Shown: piece by piece, positions 59,834 to 64,000 of the stretch
Layout of the letters: each line of letters starts with the position of its first letter
Position numbering within the stretch: position 1 is the first letter of the stretch
DNA from: Ricinus communis
Taxonomy: Eukaryota; Streptophyta; Magnoliopsida; Malpighiales; Euphorbiaceae
Length of the DNA: 64,000 nucleotides
Reading direction: 5' to 3'
NCBI RefSeq assembly: GCF_019578655.1
Contig: NC_063259.1
Span: 4,514,001 to 4,578,000, forward strand
Translations under genes and position numbers: made by a program
Notes under the pieces: model-generated
The model's input: only the letters and a program-made list of their open reading frames with translations
What the model was told of the DNA's origin: nothing
Databases searched by the model: none

Positions 59834-61534
59834 TGATGCGCGCTATCCACACACGACAAAGTGCATCGATTATATCAAGTAATATAATGATGAATAAGAG
59901 TATCGTTCCACTGGGGACCTAATTATGAGTATTATCTTCAATCATATACTAATGTTGAGCAATTAAAATGTTGTTTGGGTGTACTTAAATTTAGAAGTAA
60001 AACAATCTTGAAAATATAAGATTAAAACAATTGGTAAACTTATCAAGGATAAAGGCTATTTAGGTAATGAATCCCACTAATAAGTTAAGTATTAATGAAA
60101 CAAACAACAATTAATTCAAATCAAGAGTTGAGTTGGCATTCCACAAAATTAGGCTTAAATCTTTCTTAAGTGATTAAACCTCTAATTCCTAAGAGGAGGG
60201 AGAGGAATCTCTTCTCAAACCCACTCACTTAAGTCATGCATTAAGATTAAGAAACTATTGAACCAAAGGATCTTGTAGATCTATCTCTAGTATCCTAATC
60301 AATCCTCAATCCCTAAGATGTGATCAATTCATACAAAGTTATCTCTAATCACTTTATGAAAATAAAACCCAATCAATATATTGACTTATCAATTGAAATA
60401 TATTATTAATTAATCAAAGGAACAACACAACTCATGAAAAATATTAATTGCATTAACTTTGAAGCAATCTATACAAAACAAATTAAGGTTCATCAAAACC
60501 AAGATAATAAGAAAATTAGTTCCTAGACATTACAATAAAGAAGTAAAGATTAGGGGAAAAAAGATCTTAAACTATTCATAGAAGAGTGGAGATGGAAATC
60601 TTTAATCTTGAATCTTCAATCCTGGAAAGCAATGAAGAAATTGATGTTCTTCCTTGAGAAATACTAATCAAAACCCTAAAAATGAAAGGAAAATGAACTT
60701 ATTAAGTGTTTCTCTCCCTAGAAATGAAAATATGACGGAACTCCCTTAAAATAACCCTAAAAGTTCCTTTAAATAGTGTATTTTTATGATTGACATAGGG
60801 ATCACACAAGCACCAAAAGGTTGTGTGACGTCCTTAGCTTTTCATAGCTTGAGAATATGTGTCTCCATCTGTTCTTTACTTTGCGGGCTATTTTAGGGCA
60901 TCTTTGAAATCAAATTGAGGTTTATGTTCTACATCCAAGTTGTAGCTCTTGAAGACTAGTTTACTTTAGAATTTTGAATCACCTCAATAAGATATCTGTA
61001 GCTCTAGATAAGGCCAAATACTGAGATTGACCTAAATAGAAACGAACTGTACAACATCTGACTTTGACAAAAGTTTTCTCATCCTTAGCAACTTAATATG
61101 GATTTGAGCGATTCATAAGAATTATAGTCTAGGACATCCTCTACAAGGTTGATGAAGACCACTTTTCAATTCTGCATTGAAGCTAATGTGATAAAATTTG
61201 CGTAATGTTGAAATTTGCTTGTCAGTCTGACACGGGGAGCACATGACCGTGTGGGCTTCCCTTGTGGACCCCTCATGCAATCTGCCATTTTTCACAACTC
61301 ACATAGGAAGGCCACGTGACGTGTGGCTTCCCGTGTCAAAAATAATTTTGGATAAATATTCCTTTCCTTTGCCCGATTCTCATGCTTTTCGATTCCATTT
61401 AACTTCTTGACATGTATTATCTTCAAAGTGCCTAAAAGAACTGAGAATCAAGCTTGAACAAACAAATCATACTTAATTAAAGGTAAAATTAACATAAAAT
61501 AGAGCTCAAAAGTTAGTGCCTTTAGCACTTATCA
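59834..61534. mobile_element. Solo LTR inserted in the 39-bp satellite
   Basis: 1701 bp, starting TGATGCGCGC and ending GCACTTATCA, flanked by a 5-bp target duplication TATAT (59829-59833 and 61535-61539). No coding sequence. The segment after the start (AGTGCATCGATTATATCAAG, then GAGTATCGTTCCACTGGGGA) is of the type found at edges of plant Ty3/gypsy LTRs. A GC-richer island lies at 61220-61345, including a CACGTG core. A truncated relative lies inverted at 24507-25045. Confidence 0.88.
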
Positions 61535-62778
61535 TATATTTATGAATATGAGAAAAGAATCCCGTAAAAGAGTTATATTTATGAATATGATTAAATAGCC
61601 TTGCAAGAGCAGTATATTTGTGAGTGTGATAACAACACCGTAAAAGGGGTATACTTTTTAGTATGAGAAAAAAATCTTATAATAGGGGTATACTTTTTAG
61701 TATGAGAAACAAACCCTGTAATAAGGGTATATTTATGAATATTAGAAAACAACCGCATAATAGGGGTATATTTATGTGTACCGGAAAAGAACACCATAAA
61801 ATTGGTATATGTATGAATATTAGAGAACAACCCCGTAAGAGAGTACATTTGTAAGTATGAGAAAGCATCCCTGTAAAAGCGATATATTTTTAATGAGAGA
61901 AAATAACCGCGTAAGAGGGGTATATTTATAAATATTAAAAAACAACCCCGTTAGAGAGAGATATTTGTGAGTATGAGACAACTACCCCATAAGAGGAGTA
62001 CATTTTAGAAGGATATATTTGTGAGTCGAAGAAAACAACCCCATAGAAATGGTATATTTGTGAGTATGAGAAAACTATGCCGTAAAAAGTGGTATATTTA
62101 TGAATATGAGAAAGGAACCTCATAAAACTGGTACATTTATGATTTTGAGAAAAGAGCCCCATAAGAGGGTAATAATTCTGAGTGTGAGAAAATAACCCCG
62201 TAAAAGGGGTATATTTTTGCGTATGAGAAAACAACCCGATAAAGAGGTATATTTGTCAATATTATAAAAGACCATGTAAGGGGAGTATAGTTATGAGTTT
62301 GAAAAAACAACCCCGTAAAATTGGTATATCCATTAATATGAGAAAAGAACCTTGTAGAAAGGGTGTATTTATGAATATGAGATAACATCCCCGTAAGAGG
62401 TGTATATATGTGAATGTGAGAAAACAACAATGTAAATGGGGTATATTTTCTAGTATGAGAAAACAATCCCATAAAAATGTATATTTATGTATAAGAGAGA
62501 ATAACCCCAAAATAAAGGTATATTTGGGAGTATGATAAAGCATCCCCATAAAAGCAGTATATTTATGAATATGAAGAACCCTGCAAAATAGGTATATTTA
62601 TCAATATGAGAAAATAAACCCGTAGAGGGGTATATTTGTGAGCGTGAGAAAACAACCCTGTAACAAGGGTATATTTGCGAGTGTAAGAAAGCAACCCCAT
62701 AAAAGGGCTATATTTGTGAGTATGAGAAAACAACCCCATAAAGCGGTATATTTCTGAGTATGAGAAAACACCCCATAA
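61535..62778. repeat. 39-bp satellite, block 2
   Basis: Continuation of block 1 after the solo LTR: same unit, same orientation, about 32 units by length. It starts mid-unit exactly as expected if the LTR had inserted into one array. Confidence 0.93.
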
Positions 62779-63004
62779 ATAAGAAAGAATAAAATAATCA
62801 TAAAAAACAGCCATAGTAAAATAGTTGTTTGTCAAAATAAATTTTTTTTAAATAAAATGAAAGTAGAGACAAAATTAAAATCCATTATTCTATGAATAAA
62901 CTTTCCAATTTTATGATTTAATTGTGAAATTATCATAGAAAAAGTGTAATAATTGTGGGTATGCAAATTAACATGTTTCCATAGTAATCTAAATAAATTA
63001 GAAT
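62779..63004. other. Non-repeat island of about 226 bp within the satellite
   Basis: AT-rich sequence with no 39-bp unit. It starts after an incomplete unit (ACCCCATAAATAAG) and returns to the array near TTTATAAGTATGAGAAAGC. It contains a weak inverted pair (TTATTCTATGA against TTATCATAGAA). No duplication flanking it could be recognised. Confidence 0.6.
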
Positions 63005-64000
63005 AATATTTATAAGTATGAGAAAGCATCTCTGTAAAATGAGTACATTTTATAATATGAGAAAACAACCCTATAAGATGGATATATTTGTGAGTCTAAG
63101 AAGATAACCCCATAAGAGAGGTACATTTGCAAGTATGAGAAAACAACACTATAAAATTAATATATTTATGAATATGACAAAACAACCCTGTAAGTGGGTA
63201 AATCTGTGAGTATAAGAAAATAGTTCTGTCAAAGTGGTATATTTACGAGTATAAGAAAGCATGCCCATAAAAAGGGTATATTTTTTAATATGAGAAAATA
63301 ACCCCGCAAGGGGGATATATTTGCGAATCTAGGAAAACAACCCCATAAAAGGAGTATATTTGTGAGTATGAGAAAATAACTCCGTAAAAGTAGTATATTT
63401 ATGAATATGAGAAAAGAACCTTGTATAAGAGGTATATTTATGAATCTGAGAAAACAGCCTCGTATAAGGAGTATATTTGTGAGTGTGAGAAAACAACATC
63501 ATAAAAGGGGTATATTTTTTTAGTATGAGAAATAAAGCCCGTAAGAGGGGTATATTTATAAATATTAGAAAACAACCCCGTAAGAGGGTTATATTTATAA
63601 GTACAAGAAAACAACACCGTAAAATGGGTATATTTATGAATATAAGAGAACAACCCCGCAAGAGTGGTATATTTATGAGCATGAGAAGGCATTCCTGTAA
63701 AAGGGATATATTTTTTTATTATGAGAAAACAACCGAATAACAAGCGTGTATTTATAAATATTAGAGAACAACCATGTCAGAGAGGTATATTTGTGAGTAT
63801 GAGAGAACTACCACGTAAAAGGGGTATGTTTATGAATATGAGAAAACATCTTCGCAAGTCGGGTATATTTGTCAGTATGAGAAAACATCCCCGTAAAAGG
63901 AGTATATTTTTTAATATGAGAATACAACCCCGTAAGAGAGGTATATTTATGGATATTAGAAAATAACCTCTTGTGAGTATGAGAAAACAATCCCATAAAT
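63005..64000. repeat. 39-bp satellite, block 3, running off the window
   Basis: Same unit and direction as blocks 1 and 2, about 25 units to the window edge. The array therefore continues beyond this window and its full size is unknown. Confidence 0.93.

Noticed and set aside
58379..63996. Many small proteins with 13-residue repeats on both strands
   Set aside because: The 39-bp unit is a multiple of three, so several frames stay open by chance; frames shift between units and no start, stop or splice pattern is conserved.

Overview
This is a window of AT-rich nuclear plant DNA. The evidence is a chloroplast-targeted ACT-domain gene of the plant ACR11 type, an intron-rich eIF2-gamma gene with a telo-box in its leader, and abundant plant LTR retrotransposons (Athila, SIRE-type and other Copia). 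The host is almost certainly a eudicot; I cannot fix the species from sequence alone.

Host genes occupy only the first quarter, both on the minus strand. ACR11 (261..4063) can be rebuilt as ten exons with GT/AG junctions in frame, about 282 residues. eIF2-gamma (10849..16436) can be rebuilt as eight exons, exactly 464 residues with all GTP-binding motifs. Between them lie a decayed MULE transposase (about 5780..7100) and a very AT-rich, repeat-derived stretch (7100..10300).

From 16.6 kb onward I see no host gene. A foldback (MITE-like) element around 17.1..21.2 kb is split by a non-autonomous LTR element (17353..20975) whose inside is two minisatellites. Then come further foldback elements, LTR remnants and a truncated Copia LTR (24036..24227).

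The region 25.1..57.1 kb is one nest of LTR elements, resolved by matching LTRs, priming sites and target-site duplications. A SIRE-like Copia (A) is split by a short-LTR Copia (B, about 25816..54689). B is split by a SIRE-type Copia (C, 27878..51886). C carries a solo LTR (E, 30572..32470, duplication CTAAT) and a complete-length but broken Athila Ty3/gypsy element (D, 37095..50320, duplication TTAAT). A to D all point to the minus strand. All their reading frames are broken, so none looks autonomous.

The right end holds a decayed Ty3/gypsy RNase H-integrase fragment (57061..58260, plus strand), then a 39-bp satellite running off the window edge. The satellite is interrupted by a 1701-bp solo LTR (59834..61534, duplication TATAT). 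The 39-bp period is a multiple of three, so the array looks like many overlapping small proteins on both strands; I regard these as artefacts unless shown otherwise.
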